From assembly GCF_026914185.1 (NCBI RefSeq), contig NC_070570.1, positions 4,030,001-4,094,000 on the forward strand: a stretch of DNA of 64,000 nt, in the 5' to 3' direction. Under the pieces are notes generated by a model. That model saw nothing but the letters and a program-made list of their open reading frames with translations, ran no database searches and had not been told where the DNA came from. Each line of letters starts with the position of its first letter. Position 1 is the stretch's first letter. This document shows, in pieces, positions 1 to 10,105 of the stretch. This stretch comes from Puccinia triticina (taxonomy: Eukaryota > Basidiomycota > Pucciniomycetes > Pucciniales > Pucciniaceae). The position numbers and the translations under genes are program-made.

Positions 1-1
1 T

Positions 2-1463
2 ATAATTCAAGAGCAAAGGGAGCAGATTTCGAGGATGGAAAATTCGGTAGCTGAGTTAAGAGATCTGGTACAGACTCTTCTTGGACAGGAAAAAGCCTCA
101 CAAAATGTACCTTTACCGGAGACACCGGTACACAGACCGACAGCATTGCGATTTGTAACTTCGACACCACACTAGGGGAACCCCAGGAGGGGACACTACC
201 ATCTGGGCAGGATTCAACTCTGTTTTGAATTCAGTTGCTCAGTCCCCAGAAATTGAGCAGTCCAGGCAAAGAGTTGATATCAGTCTCCCAAACGAGCAGA
301 AAGGAGCGGTCCTGGACACCAAAAAGACCAACTTACAATTTGATGGTACCAAGGTCAAATTATTTATCAAGCGGGTAGAGAAGGTGGCCTTTCTACAAAA
401 AGCAGGAGGGATAGATGTTGCAGTCCAGCTACCATTGATAATTCATAACCGAAAAATCAGCAAAACCATTGAACAGATGGAAGGACATGAGAGTGGTGAC
501 TGGGAACTCTTCAAGAAGGAAATGATTAGGAAATGGGGTCGGGCTACTCCATTAAGACGCTATAAGGAGGACGCAATACCAACACTGGTTCAGATGGCTC
601 AAGCAAATGGCGGAATCAGTACCCGACAAGAGTATAAGAAATTTATTGGCACTTACAAAGAAATCATGGACTACTTTACAAGGATGGAATATAGAAACCT
701 GAACTTGGAAAGTGGGGACCCCTTATGGAAGGCACTTTCCACCGAGCTGAAGAAGGAGGTTACCAAGGAGTTAGCCCACGCAAAGGAGCTGCATACAACA
801 AAAGATGGGAGGAATATTGTTCCAAACCTAAAAACACTTAAGCACTATGTGGAACTAGCACTGGTTATTGTGGATTTTGATGGCGACAATGAGGCATTGG
901 TTCCCAAAGACAATGCAAGAAAGACGGTAAAAATACAGGAGCCCTCCTCCTCCAGAGAAGAATTTGAGGAGAAAATTACAAAGTTAACCATAGCATCGGA
1001 GAACCAGAAGCAGCAAGTTCCTCCACATTTCGGCAGACCATCATCACCAGGACTTCCCGAAGGGAGGGCAAGATTGGGTCCTTTAGAGTGTTTTTATTGT
1101 AAAGAAAAACACTTGGTAACTCAGTGTGAATACCTTCAGCAAGACCTGAAAGTTTGAAATGTATACAAACACCAAGGAACATACTACTATCCCAACAACC
1201 AGCCAATAATAATGGATAAAGACTCCTCAGTCAGGGATTTGGTCAGGCGGTTCAAGGAAGAACAGAAGAAACCTTCTTCAGAGACAGGTAAGGGAGAGAA
1301 GGCGGCAACCTCAGCAATAGCGGAAGTCAAAGAATGGGGATCATGGTTTCCACCACAGTTTAATGTGGGGGAGGACGATCTGGAGAGTAATTTAGGATTT
1401 GGCCTTTGGAAGTCACAGCGACTACAGGAAAAGAATGGGACTTCTGGAAGCCAGCCTGTTTGA
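2..1463 (+). pseudogene. gag: Gag polyprotein of gypsy-1 (partial, frameshifted)
   Basis: Capsid-type Gag of the retrotransposon, which would form the virus-like particle and bind element RNA. The frame open at base 2 gives a charged, coiled-coil-like stretch and ends at the TAG at 173-175. The main frame continues from about 174 through the ATG at 225, so a frameshift lies near 170. Near the C-terminus is a zinc knuckle at about 1090-1128 with Cys-x2-Cys-x3-His-x4-Cys spacing, one residue shorter than the usual C-x2-C-x4-H-x4-C. An in-frame TGA at 1155-1157 follows; the same frame then stays open to 1463, so gag once ran on into the protease. A further shift near 1399-1463 moves into the protease frame. 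Confidence 0.85.
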
Positions 1464-2871
1464 AAACAAGGATGCAGAGAGGGAAAGTCAACCCAAAGCC
1501 AAAGCGCAAGAAGCTCAAAAAGAACCCAGTAGGCGTAAAAGCTTTCCTGGATCGTGGCTGGAGGAAAATGAGGATGAGAGTGTCATTGTCCCTGTCAGGT
1601 CTAAACAAGTCACAGAACCCTTGGCAAAGACCAAGAACCTCCGGCCAGAAAACCCAAGAGAGCAACCAGAAATCCAAATGGACAGGTCAATCTGAAACAA
1701 ATTCTTTCGTCAGACGTACACGCTTACACTGGAGGAGATTTTAAAGATTGCCCCTCAGTTTCTCAAGACGCTTAGTGAAGGTCAAGCAGATCAGGATCCA
1801 GCAGAGAAGGGGGTAAACAACGTCAAATTTAATGGTTCCACAAGTTTGGAAATGGAAGGGGATGAAAAAGACTCAAGGCTCACGTATGCTTGTCCTGTCG
1901 GCATGGTGGACATGTCTATTAACAACCGGAGAATCAGAACTTTGGTTGATACTGGTGCAGAAATGAACATCATTCCTGACCATCTTGCAGACCAGCTAGG
2001 CCTATTAACTACTGAAGTATTTATGCGCTTACGAGGAATAGGAGGGCATTTCACACCAATCATTGGAATTGCTGAAAATATACCTGTAACCGTATTCCCA
2101 GGATATGTGCACTTGGCAAACTTCTTTATTGTCAAAGGCTCAGTTCATACCGTATTGGGAAGGCCGTTTCTAGCGGATCATAACATCAGACTGGAGCTCT
2201 CCAACCAAAAGGGAGAAATCTTAAGTTTTATGGACTCAGAACAACAAAGACTTTGCATCCCCATATGTTTACCAAACGCACCCGGATGGCACAAAGATCT
2301 GCCCAAGTTAAGACAAGTTTGTGCGTTACAAGTAACAAACTGGGAGGCGGAGGAACCCAGAAATGAGGAGGTATCTATGCAACATCAAATGGAGCAATAT
2401 CAGTCATTTCTCCCCTTTGAAATGATGGACGGGGATATGTGGAACATAACATTACCAGAACCAGTGGATTGGGCATTGGAGCTTGGAGCAGCGCAGCTGG
2501 ATGAAAACTCTTGGAACACTTATCATCAGATTAACTCGGTGGATTGGGGAACAAATCTAGACCCGGAAGAGGACGCTTGGGGCGGTTATATAGCAGAAAC
2601 ACGGATAAACCCCCAATTCAAGGAATTTTTCACGTGGTACGGGCAGCAAAGGGTCTTTAACAGACTACCTGCCTGGTTGAAGGAATTTCCCGGAGGCGGG
2701 TTAGATCCTTTGTATTTTCTGCAAATTTTGACTTCAAAAGGTGGAGCACAATACTTAAAGTTTGGTCCCTGGAGATCAAGATACAGGGTGGTCAGCTTGG
2801 CTATCCAATACAAGTTGTATGGTGGGGGCGCAAAGAAGTGGTATAAAAAGCATGTGCTAAAGAGTCCTTGA
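1399..2871 (+). pseudogene. pro: Retropepsin-like aspartic protease region of gypsy-1
   Basis: The catalytic motif Leu-Val-Asp-Thr-Gly-Ala is encoded at about 1942-1959, with a flap-like hydrophobic segment (RLRGIGG) and a Leu-Gly-Arg-Pro-Phe motif further on, as in retropepsins of LTR elements. The enzyme would cut the Gag-Pol polyprotein. The frame is open from 1399 but broken by a TGA at 1693-1695 before the protease core, which lies in the ORF from 1846. The C-terminal part (about 2300-2871) is Trp-rich and has no recognised domain. Gag is in another frame just upstream; since gypsy-2 has gag and protease in one frame, the shift here is probably decay rather than programmed frameshifting. 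Confidence 0.85.
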
Positions 2872-5110
2872 TACCAAGTTAATGCCTGGTATGGCAGAGC
2901 GCGGGTTTTCATCTGAAAAATGCGCCCAAATTTGCCTATCCATTCATTTCTTATATCTCTTTCAACTTTTTTTTAGGATTACTATATCAGAATTTTTGGT
3001 AGCTCTCAAAGGTATTGAGACTCACTTGTATACTAACGTCACTGTACATTAAGAAGGGATCCAGCAATTTTATTTTTTTCTCTGGGGTTCTGTTCTATAT
3101 AGGTTAATCAATGAACCAAAAATTGGGAATGTATAGACTAGTACAATGGTGGCAGGAGCCATTGCTGCTGGCGGGGTTTTTTTGCTGACACTAACATTTA
3201 TATGTAGAAAGAGCTGATAGTTTTGCTTCCACAAGATTTCTAGAAAGACATATAACAGGTTTTTTTAATTATCAACACCATGTCTAAAGAAGTAAAAGAA
3301 AAGTTAAAACCAAAGTCAGCATTCCATTTGAAAAAAAAAAAAAAAAAAAAAAATGAACTCAAACGCTTGGTATACATAATACCAATCATTGGCAACGTTC
3401 AGAATGAACTCAACAGAGTTGAGTTCATTATAGACGGTATGGCCTTGAGCAGTACGAGTTAGAAGATTCTCGAGGTGGATAGTTAGGTCACGGAAAGATG
3501 CCTCAAACATTTGGCGAGGTAACATGGGGGGTCTCGCCGGGGGGAAGGTGGGAAGCTGATGTCGCGGAAATAAACAAAAGGGGTTGTAACGGAGGCGGGG
3601 ATCTACCAGCGTCTCTACAGTGTAATCCGCGTAGTTATAACGCGGGAACCCGCGGGGAGACCCTGGATAAGCTTGATAAGGTTTGACATCCGGGGAAGAG
3701 TCGCGCGTCTCGTCGAAGAGAGGAACTAATGTCAAATTAAGAAAAGGAGAGAGCATATTATAAATAAGCAACGCATGCATATAAGGGAATAGGCTACGAC
3801 AGAAAACATACCCAGGATATCAGATTGATTGGAAGTGTTGTTATCAGATTCGTTGACATCCTGGTCACTAGAGTTTAGCATGTCAGACTCAAGATTATCA
3901 AAGTGATCGTCAATTGCGGCATGGGCGGCCAGGACATCGAGGTCTGTGTATGGAGATATAAAACTCAACAGCTGACACAACAGGTACAAAGACAAGATCA
4001 TAAAATACCTTGATCATCATCATCGGAGCGGATATTGTCGTTGCTGGCCTTGTTGGACGAGGCCATAAAAACGTTATGGTAAGAATAAGGATCATCATCA
4101 TCAGATACTGGGGACGGGGTGTCCGCGACATAAGGAGAGTCAAAAGAAACGGTCGATGCGGAGTCATCAGATGAGATGATGTATTGTTCAGGGTGGTCAG
4201 CCATCTTGTGAAGCAATAGCGGAGTGAAGAGGGAAGAACCAGCGCACCAGGGTTGCTTTTATGTCCAGCTGGACAGCAGGGTAGGCAACAACTAGTCGGG
4301 TGGGGCACACTGGTAGCAGAAGTTCGATGGCGACGTTGTTCAGAGTTTGTACAGGAGGATTGTTGAATTAGCACGCGGTGGAACCAACAGTCGGTCCCAG
4401 AAGGCATGAACGTACGTGATCAGGCAGAGCCGAGGGAGCAAACAATCAAATGAGGTAGAAGGACGAGTGGAGGGGCCTTTAACCGTTTGTGCCATGTTGT
4501 ATGGTGGTTCAGAATCAAGACATCAGCATGTAGCTCTGCCAAGTAGCAGCAGAACTAGGAGGAACTCACCAAGGACCTGGAGAAGTCGCATGATTATCAA
4601 GGCCGTTAATTCATATGACATGCAAAAAATACATTCAACATTAGCTAAACCAATCGGAGCCTGAGAAAGAACAAAGGAAAGTAACATTAGTAACATGAGA
4701 AACAAGGCGAGCACAGCGTCAACACCTACCAAAAACAGCAACGGAAAGCTGGAAGCGATGCATTTACTATAGAACGTCGGCTTCGCAGGATTGGCCGGCG
4801 GAGAGAGGGCACAGCGGCGGAGAGAGATTGGGCGGGCTTGTGGAGCTTGGAGCGGGCTTACGCCGACGGGCCGACGCAGCTCGCTTGACACCTCATCTCT
4901 GTGAAAGCTGCACACAAGAGGATCCGGGCGCGCGGCGCAGGTTAAGTCACAAGTTTTGATTGGAAGCAGAGAAAAGAAAAAGAAAAGAAACCATGGGGTT
5001 AGGATTTTTTTTATGGTCCTGTATGACCAAAAACTGCAAACCAGCCTTTCAGCTGAATCAAGAATATAACTACAAAAACTTTCATCAAAAATTGATATAC
5101 CATACACACC
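2872..5110. other. Insert between protease and pol of gypsy-1
   Basis: There is no sense coding sequence here. The segment holds an A23 run at 3331-3353, a perfect 12-bp-arm hairpin (3403-3429, loop AGA), a spliced antisense gene (3316-4204) and a GC-rich stretch at about 4780-4950. The second gypsy element goes from protease to reverse transcriptase with only a few hundred bases between, so most of this segment is probably extra. I could not find terminal repeats or a target-site duplication that would fix its borders. Confidence 0.6.
3316..4204 (-). CDS. Spliced antisense gene inside gypsy-1, unknown function
   Basis: Three exons can be read on the minus strand: 4204-4009, 3943-3812 and 3725-3316. 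The introns (3944-4008, 65 bp, and 3726-3811, 86 bp) begin GTATTT and GTATGT, end in CAG and TAG, and the phases agree at both junctions. The ATG at 4204 opens a Ser/Asp-rich acidic region (MADHPEQYIISSDDS...), followed by a Pro/Arg-rich region. The last part reads through the T-run into a poly-Phe tail, so the true 3' end is uncertain. A possible 3' splice site (CACAAG) lies just before the ATG, so an upstream exon may exist. No family was recognised. A second antisense spliced gene with a similar start (MEDPTAISISSDSS) lies in gypsy-2. Confidence 0.5.
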
Positions 5111-8100
5111 ATGGCAGAATTATCAGCACACGCTGCCAAATATAAAACAATAGACAAGAAAATTAGGCCAGTAAATCAGCCTATGCCCCAAGATATCAAC
5201 CCCCCATTACAGAGACCTCCGCTTTCAAGGGATCCTTACAAAACACCGCTGACACCACACCCACCAGAATTTGCCCCCACAGCACGAATCACAGAAGAAA
5301 GATTGAAAGTGGTAAACTTTGGCCCAGCTAAATGGCTCATGGAAGAGGAAATTAAATTATTAAAACACGTCATTGTTATACAAGAAAAATCAATAGCTTT
5401 TTGTGAGGAGGAACGAGGTATCCTGAAACATAGCTATGGGCAGCCATATCAAATACCGGTGGTAGCACATGAACCCTGGCAGAAAAAGCCCATCCCAATA
5501 CCTAAACCTATCTTACCAGAGTTTGTAAATCTAGTCAGGAAAAGAATTGCGACAGGCCTTTACAAGCAGTCAACATCAAGTTACTCAAGTCCGGTCTTTT
5601 GTGTTACAAAATCCAATGGAAAACTCCGGATTGTACACGACCTTCAGCCATTGAATAAGGTGACTATTAAGGACGCAGGATTACCTCCAAAAATTGAGGA
5701 ATTTGTTGAATCCTTTTCTGGGAGAGCGTGTTATGGACTGGGGGATATCATGGGAGGATATGATGAAAGAGAACTCGCACCAGTGTCAAGACCTCTTACT
5801 ACTTTTGAAACAGTACTAGGGAGGCTCCAGTTGACACGATTACCCCAAGGTGCTACTAATTCAGTTGCTGTTTACCAAGCTCAAATGACATGGATATGAC
5901 AAGAAGAGATTCCGGAAAATGTGTGTATATTTATTGACAATGGAGGGATCAAGGGGCCACGATCCACGTACAATAATGAAACAATTGCATAGAATCCAGG
6001 AATTAGGAAGTTTGTATGGGAATACGCAGTCACTTTGGAAAGGGTCTTGTTTTGTATTGAGGAAGCTGGTCTTACAATTTCTGGAGAAAAATTTGCTTGC
6101 TGTGTACCTGCTTTAGATATAGTTGGTCATGTGGTGTCACATGATGGCCGACTGGTGGCGAAGAAGAAGGTTAACAAAATTCAAAGTTGGCCAAGGCCGG
6201 TAAATAAGAAGGATGTCTGAAGCTTTCTGGGAATATGTGTTTATGTTAGGATGTTCATCCAAAATTTTTCGGCGCTGGCAGCACCACTGAGGAGGTTGAC
6301 ACGACTGGATGTAGAATATGAATGGACAAAAGAATGTGAAGAAACCTTCCAACGTTTAAAAGAAATAATTGGAGAAGAGATAGTATTGCACAAACTAAAC
6401 TATGAGAAGGATGCGGGAAAAATAACTCTGGCGGTAGACTCAAGCTACATTGCAGCCGGGGCAGTGCTCATGCAAAAAGACAAAGACAGCAAAGACCGAC
6501 CCGTGTTATACAAATCGGTGGGATTTTCGAGGACAGAATCAGGATATGCTCAATCAAAACTGGAACTATGTGGAGTAACCAAAATCCTAAAGAAACTTCA
6601 GACAACATTATGGGGGCAACATTTTGAGTTACAAGTGGACGCAAAAGCATTAATGGAAATGATCAATACACCAAGCTTGCCCTGCGCACCAATGACGAGA
6701 TGGGTAGCATTCATTCAACTTTTTTCTTTTGATTTAGTCCACAAGCCGGGAAAAACTTTCACAATGCCTGACAGTCTGTCAAGACGCCCATTGGATGAGG
6801 AAGAGGAAGAGAAAGATTTTGACAAGGATGAAGAATGGGTTAAACCACACCCAGGACTGGGTGTTAAGCCTCTAAATGTGTTGTTTATAAAAGTTGCAGA
6901 TGTAGACAACAGTCAGTGCGGTATGTGGAAGAAGATAGCTTTATATCTGCAGGACTTACAACGACCCCCAAACTGTTCAGACCAGGAGTTTCAGAAAATT
7001 AAGCGGCGGTCACATAACTACTTTCTTGAAGAGAATCAATTAAAGAAAAGAGCATTACCGCATGCACAAGTCGTGATATCAAATCCTAAGAATCAACAAC
7101 GGGTGATGAGAGCATTACACAAGGAACTTGGTCATAGAGGGATTGCGGAGACATATAAACGGATAAAATTACGATTTTGGTGGGAAGGGATGAAGAAGAT
7201 GATACAAAATTGGGTTCAATCGTGTGAGCCATGTCAAAAGAGAAGCAAAAATCTTCCCAAGGAAATTGGTCAAGCAACATCCACATCAACCTTGTTTGAG
7301 CGGGTCAGTATGGATGCAGTACATGTTAAAGCAGGAAAATGGAAATATATCATAATCGCCAGGGATGACTTTTTGGGATGGGCAGAGACTACAGGATTGA
7401 CTAATCTAAAATCAAAAACTATAGCCGACTGGTTTATCTCAGAATGGATTTGTCAGTATGGAGTTCCAAAAGAGGTGACTGTAGATGGAGGCGCTGAATT
7501 TAAAAAGGAACTTCAAAGCGCAATGAAAAAAGTAGGAACAAAACTAAGAACAGCAACACCCTATTACCCGGAGGCTCAAGGAATGATTGAAAGGGGGCAC
7601 AAAGAGATTAAAGATGCACTTATTAAATTATGTGGGGAAAATGGAAGCAAGTGGAAAGAGTATTTGCCCCTGGTCACCTTGGCGGATCGAATATCAACAA
7701 AGAGGACGACCGGCTTCACGCCATTTGAACTCCAATTTGGACAGCCAGCGGTCTTGCCTATTGATATAGAACTAAGGAGTTACTTAACGGTATAATGGGA
7801 CAAAGTCAGAACAACTAGTGATTTGTTAGCAGCAAGAGCAGAACAAATAGCACAAAGAGAAGAGAACATTATTGAAGCAACGGAAAGGTTGTACCAAGCT
7901 AGAAAGCAATCTGTGAAGTACTGGGACCGGAGATTGGCTCATCGCAGGAGAGCACCTTTAAAGCCAGGAGGTTTGGTGTTAGTTTATAACAAATCATTGG
8001 AAAATCAATGGGGCCTACTTTTCAAGAACAGGTGGAATGGTCCATATAGGGTAATACACCAAATTAACAATGGTCCATACAAACTCAAAGAACTGGATGG

Positions 8101-8356
8101 AACCAGGCTAAGTCGCCGGTACACTGCCAACCATATCAAGCGTTATTATGTCCAGGCAGCACCTATTACAGAAGAAGACAAGGAGGAGGATGAAGAAGGC
8201 ACACATGAACATACCGGCAGTATTAGCAGCACGAGTAATGAGGATGAAATGGATGAGGAGGGTACAAACAAAGATACAGGTAGTAGTTCTAGTACTAGCA
8301 CTAGTGAGGAATATGGAGTAGATTTTGGCAAACAAAGCGAGTTCAGGACTGGATAG
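5111..8356 (+). pseudogene. pol: Pol of gypsy-1: reverse transcriptase, RNase H, integrase, C-terminal domain
   Basis: One frame runs from the ATG at 5111 to 8356 with stops at 5897 (TGA), about 5984 (TAG), 6218 (TGA) and 7793 (TAA) and no frameshift. Order: reverse transcriptase (fingers motif around SSPVFCVTKSNGKLR, LPQGATNS, and FIDN at 5930-5941 in place of the usual YxDD-type motif); RNase H (AVDSS, LELCG, QVDAKAL and PDSLSRRP supply the acidic residues); H2C2 zinc-binding integrase N-terminus (HKELGH ... SCEPCQ); integrase core with Asp (MDAVHV), Asp (TVDGGAEF) and Glu (GMIERGH); then a chromodomain-like basic C-terminus and an acidic Ser/Thr/Glu tail. It would copy element RNA and insert the cDNA. 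Confidence 0.9.
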
Positions 8357-9036
8357 GAAATTTTAGAAAATGGATGAAGAAGAAGGAAATTGTGTTTTAT
8401 AAAGAGTATCCTAGCTTAATTTTCTAAACTAAGTGTATTATCAAATGGAAGGACGTGGAAACATAGGGAAGAATTTTTAAACGGGTGTAATATTGGACAA
8501 CATCACCCTTTCTTTTAGTAGAGAAAATAGAAGTATAGTTAGGCCTTAAAAGGAGTACGATGTGACGGAAGGGAAGAGTTATTTTAAAAATTCATAGAAA
8601 TACGGGAAGCCAGTTGGAGGGAAGGTTAATCAAGAGTGTTTAAATCATCAACTGGGGGACGTATGTTATACTTTTGTTGGGAATCATCAACCACATCCCT
8701 TTTCTTTGGGCCAACAACAGGGGTACAGAGTATACTCGTAGAGTGTTAGGATCCTTTGATTTGGGAGTGGCAGGGGGAATAGGTTTACATAGGACATACA
8801 TATACTAGATTTTGAGATAGAGAAAGGATGTATAGATCGGAATATACAATACCGATTTGGAGTTGACTCAATGCAACACAAGTAGCCAATCGGAAAAACA
8901 CAAGGAACAGGAAAGAAGGCACGGAAACTTGTACAAAATTGTCAAGGACTTACAACAACATCAGTCGACTAGAAATTTCTTAGTGGGAAGGACTCAACAG
9001 TTTTGTTGCTTGCTTAGGAATGGTGTGGACAGCATT
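8357..9036 (+). other. 3' untranslated region of gypsy-1
   Basis: The stretch between the end of pol and the polypurine tract has no open frame of note on either strand. It is A/T-rich and looks like the 3' untranslated part of the retroelement RNA. Confidence 0.6.
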
Positions 9037-9052
9037 AATTTGGGGGGGGGGA
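9037..9052 (+). promoter_or_regulatory. Polypurine tract of gypsy-1
   Basis: A run of ten G residues followed by GA lies directly before the TGTGGTG that starts the 3' LTR. This is the position and composition of the plus-strand DNA primer in LTR retrotransposons. Confidence 0.7.
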
Positions 9053-10105
9053 TGTGGTGATCCAGATCTGTTGCGCGCAACAAAACTGCCAAAAACCTCA
9101 ACTCACAGCCTAAAATACTTGCATATGATAGAATATTACTAGAGAAATAGATTCTACATACAAACTTAACCCTAGTCACTCACTTCAACTACCCAGCTAG
9201 CTCTTTTAGTATAGAGTTAGTTACAATTATAGGTTTAGTACAGGCCATACCCAGGTGGAAAGTTATATAAATCATAAAAGGCATGCATATACAGAAGAGT
9301 ATAGTTAGATTTACTAGTTAGGTAGGCCTCCACTATTAGCTACAGATCACCTCACGCAACCTGCGCATTGGAGACTGCATTGACTAGGCCTCCACTCAAC
9401 AACTCAACAGATTTGCGCGGACCTTACATCGATGCATGCGGTCAGAAAGCCTCCACTTTGGAAGTGCAACCAACCTATGCGGCCTTTGCCTTAAAAAGTA
9501 CAAATCACACATTGTCATGCGGAACATCAGTTTAAGTTATGCACCCCTTGCAGAAGGCAGTGCAATCCACAGGGTCACCACCAGCAGAAATGCCTCGAGT
9601 GCAGCCCTCACCAGCAAAAATAACTCAGAAAAGAATATATAAGGAGGCCCTCCTACCACCATTTTTCCAGCATCACCCAGGCACCCCAGCTCAGTGGTCA
9701 CCAGTCATCATTTTGCCATCATCACGGAAGACACAGTCATCATACATTAACATAGAAATCTCATACCACACTCCATCACCATTTCCCTCTGCTGAAACCA
9801 TTAAAAACCCAACAAAACATATTCTCACTTGATTATATTCTTTGCCCATCTCACCATATAGAGGTTTTATACGCATCTTGTACTTGTTGAAACTGATCTA
9901 GGTCTGATAAAGACTACTACATACAGGTTTTCTCTGTCATAAAAGTCACGCCACAACAATAAATAAATTTGTTCTCAGAATTCTGTAGTATAATAGAGGG
10001 GCAGGTCTTTCAAACCACCCGTCACAGTAGTATTACTTAGCTGGAATATCATATTGTTATTTTCCCCTCAAAGAACTGCCAACCCATCCCAAAGGAGTTC
10101 TCACA
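9053..10105 (+). repeat. 3' LTR of gypsy-1
   Basis: The LTR begins TGTGGTGATCC after the polypurine tract and ends TTCTCACA. Its last 220 bases match the right end of the solo LTR at 52408-53725 closely (AACAATAAATAAATTTG, AGAGGGGCAGGTCTTTC, AAAGGAGTTCTCACA), which fixes the right border. A TATA box (about 9635-9642) is followed at once by a GGAGG...CCTCC hairpin; the same arrangement occurs in two other LTRs here. Length 1053 bp. Confidence 0.8.

Larger units (their letters stand above)
1..10105 (+). mobile_element. Ty3/gypsy LTR retrotransposon 1 (left end outside window)
   Basis: The block reads gag, retropepsin, reverse transcriptase, RNase H, integrase, polypurine tract and 3' LTR in that order on the plus strand, which is the Ty3/gypsy arrangement. 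The 5' LTR and the start of gag lie before base 1. The element is dead: gag-pro has frameshifts and in-frame stops, pol has four in-frame stops, and a 2.2-kb piece carrying an antisense gene sits between protease and reverse transcriptase. The second gypsy element in this window has no such piece at that position, so it is probably an insertion. The right end at 10105 abuts the dioxygenase gene. Confidence 0.9.

Noticed and set aside
1399..1463. Programmed +1 frameshift between gag and protease
   Set aside because: Gypsy-2 has the two in one frame, and gypsy-1 also has ordinary nonsense mutations on both sides, so a decay frameshift is more likely.
4523..5107. 194-codon minus-strand ORF before pol of gypsy-1
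   Set aside because: It is built partly from the GC-rich tract and partly from the antisense of the pol leader. It has no motif and no splice pattern that links it to the antisense gene.
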